Source of the DNA: Polyrhizophydium stewartii
Taxonomy: Eukaryota > Chytridiomycota > Chytridiomycetes > Rhizophydiales
Direction: 5' to 3'
DNA length: 18,851 nucleotides
Assembly: GCA_027604665.1 (NCBI GenBank)
Contig: JADGIZ010000228.1
Location: 1-18,851 of the forward strand
The translations under genes were made by a program, and so were the position numbers. Shown in pieces: positions 1 to 8,744 of this stretch. A model generated the notes under the pieces. That model saw nothing but the letters and a program-made list of their open reading frames with translations, was not told the origin of the DNA and searched no databases. Position 1 is the stretch's first letter. Each line of letters opens with the position of its first letter.

Positions 1-18
1 GCCGGGGCCGGGGCCGGG
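1..18. repeat. Short GGGGCC hexamer repeat at window edge
   Basis: Three near-perfect copies of a GGGGCC-type hexamer occupy the first 18 bases. On the minus strand they encode alternating Pro-Gly residues at the visible end of uS9m. The full length of the repeat cannot be judged because it touches the edge. Confidence 0.6.
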
Positions 19-486
19 CACAAGAGGCGCACCCTGCAGCGGGAAGAGCAGGTTCAGGCGGTGAACCAGGTCCATGTAGCTGCCGGTGGTGAGGCGCATC
101 TGCATCGACTCGGTCATGTCCGCCATCGACCTCCAGTTGCGGGTCAGCGTCGGCTTGGAGCGGAACGGGATGCCGTGCTTGCGGATCAGGAAGTTGAGCT
201 CGCGCAGCATGTTGTAGTAGTTGGGGTTGCCCGTGAAGTACGCCGGGTCGGACGGGCGGGGCAGCGGGTGTGGGTTCTCGGGCACGTCGTTGAACGACGG
301 CACGTCCTGGTTGACGCTGGCGCCGCGCTGGGCATCCGGGTCTGTCGCCCGCAGCGCCGCCGACGTGTGCAGCAGCCCCGAGCGCAGCGCGGGGGAGGAC
401 GCAGCCGGCACCGCGAGCGCGAGCGCGGCCGTGCGCACGAGCGGCCGCGCATGCGGCAGCGCGCTGCGCAGCACAGCGGCGATCAT
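1..486 (-). CDS. MRPS9: Mitochondrial small-subunit ribosomal protein uS9m, N-terminal part (3' end outside window)
   Basis: The open frame starts at the ATG at 486-484 and runs off the left edge after 162 codons, so only the N-terminal part is visible. The first 45 or so residues are rich in Arg, Ala and Leu and lack acidic residues (LRSALPHARPLVRTAALALA), as expected for a mitochondrial targeting leader. The segment PAYFTGNPNYYNMLRELNFL near residues 80-100, followed by RKHG, resembles the helical N-terminal extension of fungal mitochondrial S9, where a (Y/F)FTGNP-type motif precedes an LRKY-like helix. The catalytically silent but diagnostic uS9 core (GxGKRK-type C-terminal region) would lie outside the window. 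The last visible codons form Pro-Gly repeats. The gene is divergent from the HMG-box gene, 130 bp away. No intron is visible. Family assignment is from remembered motifs, not a search. Confidence 0.72.
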   Translation of the reverse strand, partial: MIAAVLRSALPHARPLVRTAALALAVPAASSPALRSGLLHTSAALRATDPDAQRGASVNQDVPSFNDVPENPHPLPRPSDPAYFTGNPNYYNMLRELNFLIRKHGIPFRSKPTLTRNWRSMADMTESMQMRLTTGSYMDLVHRLNLLFPLQGAPLVPGPGPG

Positions 487-616
487 GTCGACGATCTCGG
501 CCGTCGCCAGCAGCACCCAGGCTCCGGTGCGACCGCGCCGCGTCCTCAGGGGCCGAGCGTTCGTGAGACGCGTCGCCGTCCCACCGAAGCTTGGTGCATC
601 ACCCGGCGGACAGAAC
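487..616. promoter_or_regulatory. Divergent promoter region of uS9m and the HMG-box gene
   Basis: These 130 bp lie between two divergently oriented start codons, so both promoters should be here. An ACGCGT hexamer, the core of the fungal MCB cell-cycle element, is at 568-573. A single hexamer is weak evidence. No TATA-like sequence was seen. Confidence 0.4.
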
Positions 617-1992
617 ATGCACCTGCAGCCGCGCTCGCACCAGCAGGGCACGGGAGACGCGAGCCCAGAGAACGTGCCGCTTGGGCATAAGGCGACGGCA
701 TGGTCCGTGTTTGTCCGCTCCAACTCGGCCGCGTTCAAGGCGGCGTTTCCAAACATGCGCTGGGCCGACCTCATGCCGTCCGTGTCCTCGACGTACCGCT
801 CGCTGCCCGCCGAGGAGAAAGAGGTGCATCTGCATCTGTTTCTCTGGTTGATCTCTTGCTCAAAAGTAACCTGCTTGGCGCCGGGTGACTGCAGGTATAC
901 AGCCAAATGGCCCGGGCGATCCGCGAGCAGGCGGCGGCGCAGCAGCTGGCGGTCGCTGCATCCCAGTCACCGCCCCAAGTGGCCGCGTCTCAGCAAGCGG
1001 CGTGCTCGGAGACAGCGTCTATGACGCTCTGCGATGCACCCCTGCGCGCCACTACGGCCGGGGCATTGGCATCGGCCAAGAAGCGGCCGCGTGTCTCACG
1101 CCCCAAGAGGATCTCACACAGCGCAATCGCGGCCGCAGCGACGGCCGTTGCTGAGCGACCAAAAGGCACGCCCGCCCCGCCCCCTATGCCACTCGCGCCA
1201 CTCGGAATCAAGCTCCCCATGCCAGCAATCGAGGATCCCGAATGGAGGCAGCCGCAGAACCCACCCTTGCCTCGCGACCTCTCGACGTTTCTCATGCCTC
1301 TGCCGGCCGACTCGTTCATCAGTATGGTCAATGCATCCGGAGACATGCCGAAAGTGTTCACCGGCGCATTCCATGTGCCTGGGGCAGCAACACTGGATCC
1401 GAAGACTCCTCCGAGGATGCCCGCGGCTGTCTTGAGTTGCGCTGGAGCCTCCAGCGCGACTCCAGGCTCGCCGGCGACTGTCCTAACGAGCCAGCTGATC
1501 AAGCCGTCGTTGCCACCTGACTCCTCTGCAGCCTCGTTTCTGACCCCAACGGCCTCTGTAATCGGCCACGTCTCCGTTGCGCCGGTTTCGCCTCAGTCGG
1601 CTCTCGTGCCGGGTCTCTCAAGCTCTCCCCCAACGGCAGTTGAAATGGTGCCGTCGATGACCGAGACCACCACCTCACTCGATATGCCAGCGCAGGTGCC
1701 CTCGGCGACAACTGCAGTCGCCGAAACGCCGCACGTTGAGGTTTCACAGGCACAGACACGTGTACCGCTCCAGCATCCAGCCATCTCACGCGCGCAGTCT
1801 TACGACGACGTCGCCAAGATTGTGTCGCTCGGCCGCAGCCCGAGCGTGCGCTTCCAGGCGTTTCTCGACCAAACCATCTTTGCCGAGTTCGACAACCCAT
1901 ACGACAGGATGCTGGCAGATTCGGCAACTCTCAATACCGCACTCAACCTGAACGACGGAAGCGGCGAGGCTGGAGTGCCATCGATGCCCTGA
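617..1992 (+). CDS. HMG-box domain protein, 434 aa, two exons
   Basis: Exons are 617-823 and 895-1992; the intron at 824-894 (71 nt, GTGCAT...CTGCAG) joins in phase 0. Residues about 25-85 form one HMG box that spans the splice: AWSVFVRSNSAAFKA in the first helix, MRWADLMPSV in the second, then SLPAEEKEVYSQMARAIREQ. The aromatic, Leu and EEKE..Y positions fit the family, although the usual RPxNxF start is replaced by KATAWSVF. The rest is rich in Ser, Thr, Pro and Ala and looks disordered, except for a more structured C-terminal patch near residues 375-425 (VRFQAFLDQTIFAEF). The likely role is DNA binding or bending in the nucleus; whether it is a mating-type, chromatin or other HMG protein cannot be told. 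ATG 617 is the first ATG clear of the uS9m start. AATAAA follows the stop by about 90 nt. Confidence 0.75.
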
Positions 1993-2079
1993 TATTCCGA
2001 CCCGAAATCGCACGAGCTCTTTTACTCGACGCTCGGGCAACAAACAACCGCTCTTCGACCTTTGGTTTGCCCGTGTCAA

Positions 2080-2085
2080 AATAAA
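2080..2085 (+). terminator. Polyadenylation signal AATAAA of the HMG-box gene
   Basis: A canonical AATAAA lies 88 nt after the HMG stop codon and about 40 nt before the end of the convergent TSNAXIP1-like coding region, so the two 3' UTRs probably overlap. Confidence 0.6.
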
Positions 2086-2125
2086 GCTTGCATGAATGCA
2101 GCCCGGCGAGTTTGTTACTCGTGGC

Positions 2126-5100
2126 TCACTGCTCGCTCTGGGGTGAGGTGTCTTGGTTGGCAGCCGCATGCTCGCGCTCAAGAAGGGCATGGCTGTCAAT
2201 GCCGAAGACGAGGACATTTCGTCGCAGATTCTGTCCGTGAAAGCGGGTCAGCACTGCTGGTGGCCGGGAACGTGCTGCCATCGGCAGACCTTGAGAAACT
2301 GATCCTTGGCTATCATCGTCTTGGGCTTGAGCAGCTCCGCGGGCTGATCAAAACCGCGTGCGAGGTATTCGTCCAGATCCGCCTTGCGCTTGTCAGGATC
2401 AAATTGGGCCAGGATTTTTGCCGCGTCCGATACAGTCAGTGAAGGGTCCTTTGAGAAAGCGTCAAAGAGCTTCTGCAGGCCTTGGATGTACTGCGTTCGT
2501 TGCTCGATTTCTTGCTCTCGCACGACGTCCAAAAAGATGCTTTCTCCCTCCGACTCGAACAACCAGCGGTATGTGATGCTTGAGCCGGGCTGGTCACTGT
2601 CAAGAGCCTGCGCATCGATTGTCAGATTCTCGCGGCGTGACAGGCAATCCTGAGCCGCGACGCACATTCTCCAGCATCTCGCGTTGTTGATCGCTCTTTG
2701 AAGGCCAGAACTTCTTGAGCGCAATCATGAGCTCTGCGCGCGGCACAAATCCACGCGCTTTGCCGTCGTGAATATGCAAATCAAGTCGGTAAAAGACGTT
2801 CTTGAGGCGCTCGATGCAGAGCTGCACGCGATGGTAGACCTCCTCCTCCACACCATCTGCACTCGGAGCGGCTCGTCAGACTGATCCTCAGAGCAGCCGT
2901 CATGGCGCACGCGGCATCTCACCGTTGAGAATGTCGTAGAATAGCTGGCAATCCGGGCTTTGGAAGCCATGCCTCTTGCACGCATCCATGATATTGTATC
3001 CCCACTCGGCGATGATCTCCTGCGCGCCAAAGCGCTTCTTGAGGTACAGAAACAAAAAGTCGGCGAGCTTTGTGCGCTTTCCGTGGTTCTTTGGAGATGC
3101 GTCAAAGACGGCTTTGGCTTCCCATGTGTCGCGGATGAGTTGCAGGCAGTTGCGCTTTGTCAGGCGGCGGTTGATGACCTTGCCCTTGAATCTACACGCA
3201 TACAGCGTCAGCCGAGCCATTAGCTGCTTGCATTCGATCCTGAAAATACATCGACGTACCGCAGAAATTTTGGCACGTTGCTGCCAAGGCCTTGGCCGAC
3301 AAAGTACTGGACCTCGAGGTCCTCGTCGCGTTGCTTCGACGGGATCAGGCTGTGCGACAGCGCCAACGCGTCAGTGGTCCTTCAACAACATCTTCCACTA
3401 AAATCCGATGCTTACGCCGCAGATTCGGTTGGGGCTTCGGTCTTGGCTACCGGCGCTGCAGAGCGTGCCTGATCGCTCGCCAGAGTTAGCGACATCCACG
3501 AATGCACAAGGCACAGTGCTGCTGGGCACCTTGACGAGCTCGCGAATAAGCGTTGCAATCGTCTCGTTGTAGTCGAGCCCCTTGGCCAAGTTCCAGAACT
3601 CGCGGATGCTCGAACCAAACCCGCTCTGGATGTACTCCCAGTCGGGAAACCGCTCCTCTTGGCTGTGCTTGAGCTGGGCCTCGACGTCCTTGATCTTCTG
3701 CTCCAGCTTCCCTCGGGCTTGGGCCTGGACGAATCGTGTTTCAGTCAACATCAACAAACGCGTAGCAAATCAAGGTATCATCACCGCACCGCTTGCAGCG
3801 CCTCGTCTTCGAGCTTGCGCATGTCAATCAGCGCCTTGTCGAGCTGCTGCTTTACGCGCTCGTGCTCAAGAACCGAGACACTTTTTGCAATTGACTTTTT
3901 GAGCATCGCAATCTCGCTGTAGACATCCGCAAGCTCTTGCTTGGCTGAGCTCAAACCGCATGCATTGTCAGCCGCCAGAGCAATGCAACACACTTGAATT
4001 GAGCTCACCGCGTTTGTTGTTGATTTCCAGCTCGGATATCTCGTAATCCTTCTGCGCGAGCTTTTCTTTTGTGGCGTGCTCGTAGTTGGCGTACTCGATT
4101 GAAAGCTGCCTCAACTCGGCTTGCTCCGGCGTTTCCCTCGTGTATTCTTGTATCTCGCGCCGGCGCATTTCGTCCACAAGCAACTGGTACTTTTTCTCGT
4201 GTGCGGCAATCTCCTTTTGGTGGCTCTCGATCTCGCGCATGAGCGCGGCGTTTTCGTTGCTTTCATGATGCATAGCGTGTTAATCCAGGCGAAGGGGCGT
4301 GGCATGCGCATCATGCAAACGCCTACCTTACGGCCCGCATGGCGACTAGGGCCTCGTCGCGGACCTTGTCGAGCTCCTGCGCAGCCTGAAACTTTATGAC
4401 GGACAGCTTGCCTTTCAGTGGCTCATTATGTACCCGTCAAGGTGTCTCGCATCAGGAAGGCGGCCGAGGGTGAATAGGCGCGCACAAGCGACGCAGGCGG
4501 GAAAAGGATATAGCTTATCGAGCGCCTCCCTCTGCTGCCTAATGAGCACTTCATACTCGTTCTTGATCTCTGAGAGGACGGGCTGGTAAGTCTTGAACTG
4601 ACTGATAAAGTGCTCTGATGCGCATGTGAGCCGTGATTGTGGTCTGATTGGACAGGATGCTCGGCGGGCTCACCGAACGCCTCGCGAAAGACCTGTATCC
4701 GGCGTGGATCACCGGTAGGAGCACTGGCGCCGAGTCGACAGGGTAATCAGCGCTGCTTCTGTGTAAACATGCAGAACAATCAAGTTTCGGCTTACTTTGA
4801 CGCGCCGAGTGTTCGCAATTCCTCGCGGATGTATCGCAGCATATCCAGAAGCAGCGCAGGCTGCGTGCTGTCGCCTGGCGCAATGATGGCAGAAGATGCT
4901 GCATGCCCTGTGTGTCCAGATCCGTGCGCGTGTGCGTGAGGGTGCGCAGCAGTTGCGGCCAGTGCAGGCGAGGAGGGCTTGAGCCCGCGGCGTGCTGTTG
5001 CGACTGCCGCCGACTTGGCTGCAAGAGTGCGAGTGCCCGCAGAGCCGGGACGCGACTGGGACGACAGCGCGAGCGGTGCGCCAGAAAGCGAGCCAAGACC

Positions 5101-5409
5101 GAGGCGCTTGGCACGTGGCGACGAAGCCGTCGAGGACGCACGGGATGACGAGTCCCATGCTGTGCGTGGCTCTGCTGCGGCTTCGGCGTGGAGTTTGTGT
5201 GAGATGTGGTGTTGATGCAGATGATGCTCTTGAGGTGCTGCGCCGCCGAGCCCGCCAACGCCGCGCCGCTCGTCCGAGACGGCTATTGTGACCGAAGACG
5301 CCCAGAAACCCGGTGCCGGTGCCGACGCTGACGGCGCGTGCAGCATCGTGTCCGTTGGACGCACGAATGCCTTGCTGACGTTGTTGACACGGTCGCGGAT
5401 GCGCTCCAT
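2126..5409 (-). CDS. TSNAXIP1-like coiled-coil protein, 830 aa, 13 exons
   Basis: Model exons: 5409-4796, 4723-4674, 4614-4512, 4425-4327, 4259-4009, 3944-3790, 3724-3530, 3468-3416, 3349-3260, 3191-2923, 2856-2666, 2607-2290, 2230-2126. All phases agree. Residues 1-180 are low complexity with His-rich clusters (EHHLHQHHISHKLH, HPHAHAHGSGH). Residues about 185-300 match the TSNAXIP1 N-terminal domain (LLLDMLRYIREELRTLG, then VFREAFEHFISQFKTYQPVL and IKNEYEVLI). A coiled coil follows to about 455, then FPDWEYIQSGF...FWNLAKGL. The region 520-690 (PKFLRFKGKVINRRLTKRN, EWGYNIMDACKRHG, LFYDILN) and the TYRWLFESEGESIFLDVVREQ segment also recall this family. EF-hand-like helices lack full calcium ligands. 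In animals TSNAXIP1 is linked to testis and ciliated cells; a role in the zoospore flagellum is inference. The last exon is less certain: skipping its 59-nt intron gives an end at 2248. Confidence 0.74.
4426..4511 (-). other. Candidate U12-type (minor spliceosome) AT-AA intron
   Basis: The intron between exons 3 and 4 of the TSNAXIP1-like gene has no good GT donor where homology stops. Instead it starts ATATCCTTTT, an exact match to the U12 AT-type donor, and has CACCTTGAC, close to the U12 branch consensus TTCCTTRAC, with the branch A about 11 nt from the proposed end ATAA. Splicing there joins CT to T and restores ALDKLEPLKGKL in frame. A conventional alternative, 4492-4422 (GTCGCT...ATGAG), also keeps the frame but adds LYPFPAC. 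An AT-AC end would create an immediate stop. Confidence 0.5.
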
Positions 5410-5454
5410 GGCGCGAGACGGGTGTTCGAGCCTCGGGCAACCGCAGGCTTCGGC

Positions 5455-6498
5455 TTAATTCGGCTGGGCACGCGACAACATGGAAACGGCCGAGGCAACT
5501 GCCGCGCCGTCGGTCGTGCTGCGGGTGTACTCTGGTGTCGTGATGGCGACCCCCATGAAAACCTGCGGATTGCGGAAGTTCATCTCGGACGGCACCTCCG
5601 CGGGGAGCGCCATATGGATCTCTGGCACGGATATCTCGGCGAGAATGCGGGCAACATTTCGGTTTGTTACGCCTTGCAATACGAGCCAGGCGCACGATGG
5701 AGCGGAGCAGGTCCAGGCGCATGTCAGATCCAGGTGAGACCCTCGCATGCGGCCGTAAATGCGCACCTCCCCCAGGTAGGATCTGGATGCGCGACCCCGC
5801 GCGCTCGACAAGCTGCTTAAGGAGCGGCAGTCCCTCGAGCACGCTCGAATCCTGACCGCTGGTGAGCACGCGCTGGATGCCGCCAATTCTCACGAGAGCC
5901 TCGAGCGCCTCGAAGGGATCGCGGGTCATATCAAAGGCGCGGTGGAACGTGACGGCCATGGGCTGCGCCTCGCGGACGAGCTCGGCCGTGCGCTCTGCGT
6001 CGACGGTGCCGTCTGGATTCAGCAGCCCGAGCACGACGCCCGCTGCGCCAAGGGACCTGGCGATGCGGATGTCCGCGCGCATGGTCTCGAACTCGACGTC
6101 GGTGTAGCGGAAGTCGCCGCCCCTGGCCAAGGCAGGTGAGCAGCCAGTCGGCGGCCGCACGCAGGTTGTGGTGCCGCCGCACCTTGGGCGGATCATGACG
6201 TGCACGGGGATCTTGATGCTGCTGCAGCACAGCTTGATGGCGCCGGCGCTCGGGGTGGTGCCGCCTGCAGCTCGGGAGTCAGGCGTGTGGGCAGCAGTCC
6301 AAACGTCGGCAGCCGAGACGGTGCACCTTCGAGCAGGTTGGCGCAGAGCTCGACCCTCGCTGCGCCGTTGCGCTCTGGCCGCGCCGAGTCAGCACTGGCC
6401 TGCTCCGCCCGGCAGTACCGGCCAGCATGCATGAAAGGGGTACCTGCGGTGATGGCGCTCTCAACAGACTCGAGGCACACTTCGAGAGCAACAGGCAT
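5455..6498 (-). CDS. CUTC: CutC family copper homeostasis protein, 252 aa, 5 exons
   Basis: Exons: 6498-6444, 6374-6327, 6264-6183, 6122-5767, 5672-5455; introns are 69, 62, 60 and 94 nt and phases all fit. The protein is a full-length CutC TIM barrel: LEVCLESVESA at the first strand, RVELCANLLEGGTTPS, PVHVMIRPRGGDF, GVVLGLLNPDGTVD, VTFHRAFDMTRD, RVLTSGQ and ILPGGGV. Cys8 and Cys29 have the same 21-residue spacing as the two Cys implicated in copper binding in human CUTC. The enzyme activity of the family is not settled; roles in cytosolic copper handling have been proposed. The name comes from bacteria, but five exons show this is a resident eukaryotic gene. The stop codon is only 45 nt before the ATG of the TSNAXIP1-like gene and in the same frame. 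Confidence 0.96.
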
Positions 6499-6599
6499 GA
6501 TCTGGTGGCAAGTTTATCGCTCGTTGGCGAGCCCAAGGAAACGACGTGGCGCATGACACGCTCGCCAAATTGCGCCGGGTGCAGGCCGGGATGCCATGT

Positions 6600-7360
6600 T
6601 TATGACAGACCCACGGCCACCAGGATGCTGTCATGCACGAGCGGAGCCAGCGCAGCCAAAAGCTTGTCTTTGAAATGGACGGTGTGCTCGTGAAATGCAA
6701 TATCTGCAGTCGGATCGGGCTCAATCTGCTGCTGCAGCAGATCAGTTGGAGCCGCTGCAGCATTGGCCGCATCGCCGACGAGTGCGCTCGGGACGGGCAG
6801 CTTGAAGAAGTCGGGCGTGAACATGGTGTCGGGAGTGACTGACTGAATCTCGCCGTACAGCACCCGCAGCATGCGAAGATCCTCGTCTGTGGGATGCGCC
6901 TTGAACACCCTGCGTTGGACATCAGCATCCTTGGCGGCAACCTGCAGCACAGCTCTGCACCAAGGGTGCCGTCAGCAACCATGTCGGGCAGCCGCATTCA
7001 CAACAGGCTTCCGCCGACAAGTGAAGCATACGCCAGGATGCCTTGCAAGCGGCCGAGCTCGTGCCCGATGTGGACGCCCTGCGCGTATCCCTGATCGAAG
7101 CCAGCTTGTATGTGTGCCTCCTTGCCCTCGATCACGCCGTCCTTGTAGCCCGCCTGGCCCGCACCGCCGTGTCAGCCGGCGCATCCACGTCGATGGCGTG
7201 CAGGCACTCGGCCGAGCTCGCGGTTTGCGACGCAGCCGGCCGAGAGGGCGCAGCGGGCTAGCCGCACCACGCCATGCGTGTCCTGCAGCCTGTTCCAGTT
7301 GCGCTCCGCCATCTGGCGATCAAAGTCCACGTCATCCGCGTCGCCCCAGACGTCGTCCAT
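6600..7360 (-). CDS. YAE1: Yae1 domain protein, Fe-S cluster adaptor, 199 aa, 3 exons
   Basis: Exons: 7360-7268, 7153-7002, 6954-6600; introns are 114 and 47 nt, each with a GCTGAC branch motif. The N-terminus MDDVWGD and the following acidic and aromatic helix are typical of Yae1. Residues 33-70 form a deca-GX3 repeat, with Gly at every fourth position (GYKDGVIEGKEAHIQAG, FDQGYAQGVHIGHELG). This is the hallmark shared by Yae1 and Lto1. In yeast the Yae1-Lto1 complex recruits the ribosome-recycling ATPase Rli1/ABCE1 to the cytosolic Fe-S assembly machinery. The start matches the family, and the GX3 repeat tells Yae1 from shorter Lto1 only with help from the N-terminal helix. The gene shares a 189-bp divergent promoter with eS27, a ribosomal gene, which suits co-expression with translation genes (inference). 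Confidence 0.92.
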
Positions 7361-7549
7361 GGGTGCCGAGCCGCGGCCGCTGTTGTCGCTGCTCCGGCGA
7401 AGCGCCAGCTCACCCGACTCACGGCAAAGTCTCGCACAGTGCGGAACCACGCGGTGGCCAATAAAAGGCCTAACGCCCGTTGGGCCCGGCCCGCGACCTG
7501 CGACAACGCGCAAATCGGGCTGCCATTTTTTCTCACCCCGCAACACACC
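7361..7549. promoter_or_regulatory. Divergent promoter of YAE1 and eS27
   Basis: The 189 bp between the two start codons contain a CCAAT box at 7458-7462, overlapping a TATA-like AATAAAAGG at 7460-7468 about 80 nt upstream of the eS27 ATG. A pyrimidine-rich tract at 7523-7539 lies just before the eS27 start and resembles the start regions of ribosomal protein genes. Orientation and use of the boxes are inferred. Confidence 0.5.
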
Positions 7550-8593
7550 ATGACCGTGAGCCCGCGCCGCGACGCCGTCGACATGCGACACCCCTCGGGC
7601 CGCGGCCGGCGACACCCCGCCCGCTGTCCGCGCACGCACGGACGTTGGCGGCCCCGGCACTGGCATCCATCCATCCGCCGAATCCGTGGGCGCGCGCGCC
7701 TCGACGGGTGTCCTGCCGCGGACGGATGGATGGATGGATGGGTCCTGGGTCCCAATAGCTGGCCAGTGATGGCCGCCATGCCACCCGCTCCGCAGGCGCT
7801 GCGCGATTATTCGGAGCCTCGAGCCTCGGCGACTGCGTGCGCCGTACGAAGACAGCGTGCCTAGCGCCAGCCTCGCTCCAGCTGCCCGCACCCTGTCTCC
7901 CCTGCGACAGGTCCGGCAGCAGGCGACGAGCCGACGGGCGGCGGCAGTGGTGCGGCAGAGGTGCTGCCGCGCCGCGGGGGCTGCTTCCTGTGCTGCTGGC
8001 GCTACCGCAGCCCGGCCGCCGTCCGAGCATTTCCAACACGCACTCTTGGCGAGCTCTCTGCAGAGTCTGGTGTGCTGACCCATCTCGCTCCGTCTGCAGC
8101 TCGCCGTCGACCTTCTCAACCCTCTCGAGACCAGCGAGCGCCGCAGGCACAAGCTCAAGCGCCTTGTGCAGAGCCCCAACTCTTACTTCATGGACGTCAA
8201 GTGCCCTGGTGCGTGCCCACAGCCGCCGCGTCGTTCCTCTGGCCACGATGCGATGCGCCACGGCGCCGTGATGGCCGCCGTCCACGTCAGACTGGTCGAT
8301 TGGATCGGACGCCTGCACGAGCCGCAGTGCTTGAAGCGCCTGGTGTGCTGACAATGCTCCTCTTCGCCAACAGGCTGCTTCCAGATCACCACCGTCTTCA
8401 GCCACGCACAGACCGTCGTCCTCTGCAGCGGCTGCTCCAACGTTCTCTGCCAGCCCACTGGTGGCAAGGCCCGCCTGACCGGTGCGTCGCGGCTGGGCGT
8501 TGCGCCGTCAGCAGGAAGGAACTGCTCGCGAGATGCTGACCGTTTCGGCGATTCAATGCAGAGGGCTGCTCGTTCCGCAGGAAGTCGGGTTAA
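7550..8593 (+). CDS. RPS27: 40S ribosomal protein eS27, 84 aa, 4 exons
   Basis: Exons: 7550-7555 (ATG ACC only), 8100-8208, 8374-8481, 8562-8593; introns are 544, 165 and 80 nt with phases 0, 1 and 1. The protein reads [10 protein letters not shown], then [41 protein letters not shown], and ends [10 protein letters not shown]. Length equals the usual 84 residues. The four zinc-binding cysteines (CPGC and CSGC) are intact, one pair being split by intron 2. The tiny first exon was chosen because ATGACC is followed by a good GTGAGC donor, no ATG occurs closer to exon 2, and joining gives the family N-terminus exactly. All three introns carry TGCTGAC upstream of the acceptor. It is a component of the small cytosolic ribosomal subunit. 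Confidence 0.97.
7556..8099 (+). other. Long first intron of eS27 (544 nt)
   Basis: This is by far the longest intron and the only non-coding stretch over 300 nt. It holds a GGAT microsatellite and a perfect 14-bp inverted repeat, GC-rich sequence, and GTGCTGAC about 20 nt before the acceptor. A snoRNA was looked for because ribosomal protein introns often host them; AGTGATGG near 7765 resembles box C, but no matching D box was found. Confidence 0.7.
7664..7736. repeat. Inverted repeat with 14-nt arms plus GGAT microsatellite
   Basis: CATCCATCCATCCG at 7664-7677 is the exact reverse complement of CGGATGGATGGATG at 7723-7736, separated by 45 nt. The right arm continues as GGAT units to about 7742. 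The transcript could fold into a strong hairpin inside the eS27 intron. Confidence 0.85.
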
Positions 8594-8744
8594 ACGACAG
8601 GCGCCGCCTTGTAATGAACACGGAGAAATGAATCGCACAGATGCGCTGCAGGAATGATGCGCTGTCCGTTCACGATGGGTGCAGAGTGCCCCCTGCTGGC
8701 TGCGTGTGAGGCTGCTGGATCTCGCGGGGCGGAGTTTGCCCGAG
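8594..8744 (+). promoter_or_regulatory. Spacer between eS27 and the CatSper-like gene
   Basis: These 151 bp must hold the eS27 3' end and the promoter of the CatSper-like gene. A direct repeat of GATGCGCTG lies at 8640-8648 and 8656-8664, start to start 16 bp, about 90 nt before the ATG; it may be a paired factor-binding site. No clean AATAAA for eS27 was found. Confidence 0.35.

Noticed and set aside
485..616. Upstream in-frame ATG at 485 that would give the HMG-box protein an Arg-rich, mitochondrial-type leader
   Set aside because: This ATG overlaps the uS9m start codon (CATG at 484-487), so each promoter would lie in the other gene. ATG 617 leaves a normal 130-bp divergent promoter.
5673..5766. 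An extra microexon inside the last CutC intron
   Set aside because: The intron is longer than most, but reading frames inside it give no CutC-like residues, and direct joining yields PGGGVTNRNVARIL as expected.
4709..6205. A 498-codon minus-strand open frame linking CutC and the TSNAXIP1-like gene
   Set aside because: Only its first part matches CutC. After the PGGG motif it reads through an intron and then in the wrong frame of both genes. The spliced models give full family matches.
5455..6498. Bacterial origin or contamination suggested by CutC
   Set aside because: The gene has four introns with the same splice and branch motifs as its neighbours.
7767..7863. Kozak-like ATG near 7778 as start of eS27
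   Set aside because: It would add an N-terminal extension not found in this highly conserved 84-aa protein. ATGACC at 7550 gives the exact family start.
7760..7900. Box C/D snoRNA in the eS27 intron
   Set aside because: AGTGATGG resembles box C, but no CTGA D box with a closing stem was found at a suitable distance.
7172..8405. Long minus-strand open frames of about 290 and 335 codons across the eS27 region
   Set aside because: They run antisense to eS27 exons and introns, have Arg/Ala-rich low-complexity products, and arise from GC-rich sequence with few stops. Only the part from 7360 to 7268 is real, as Yae1 exon 1.
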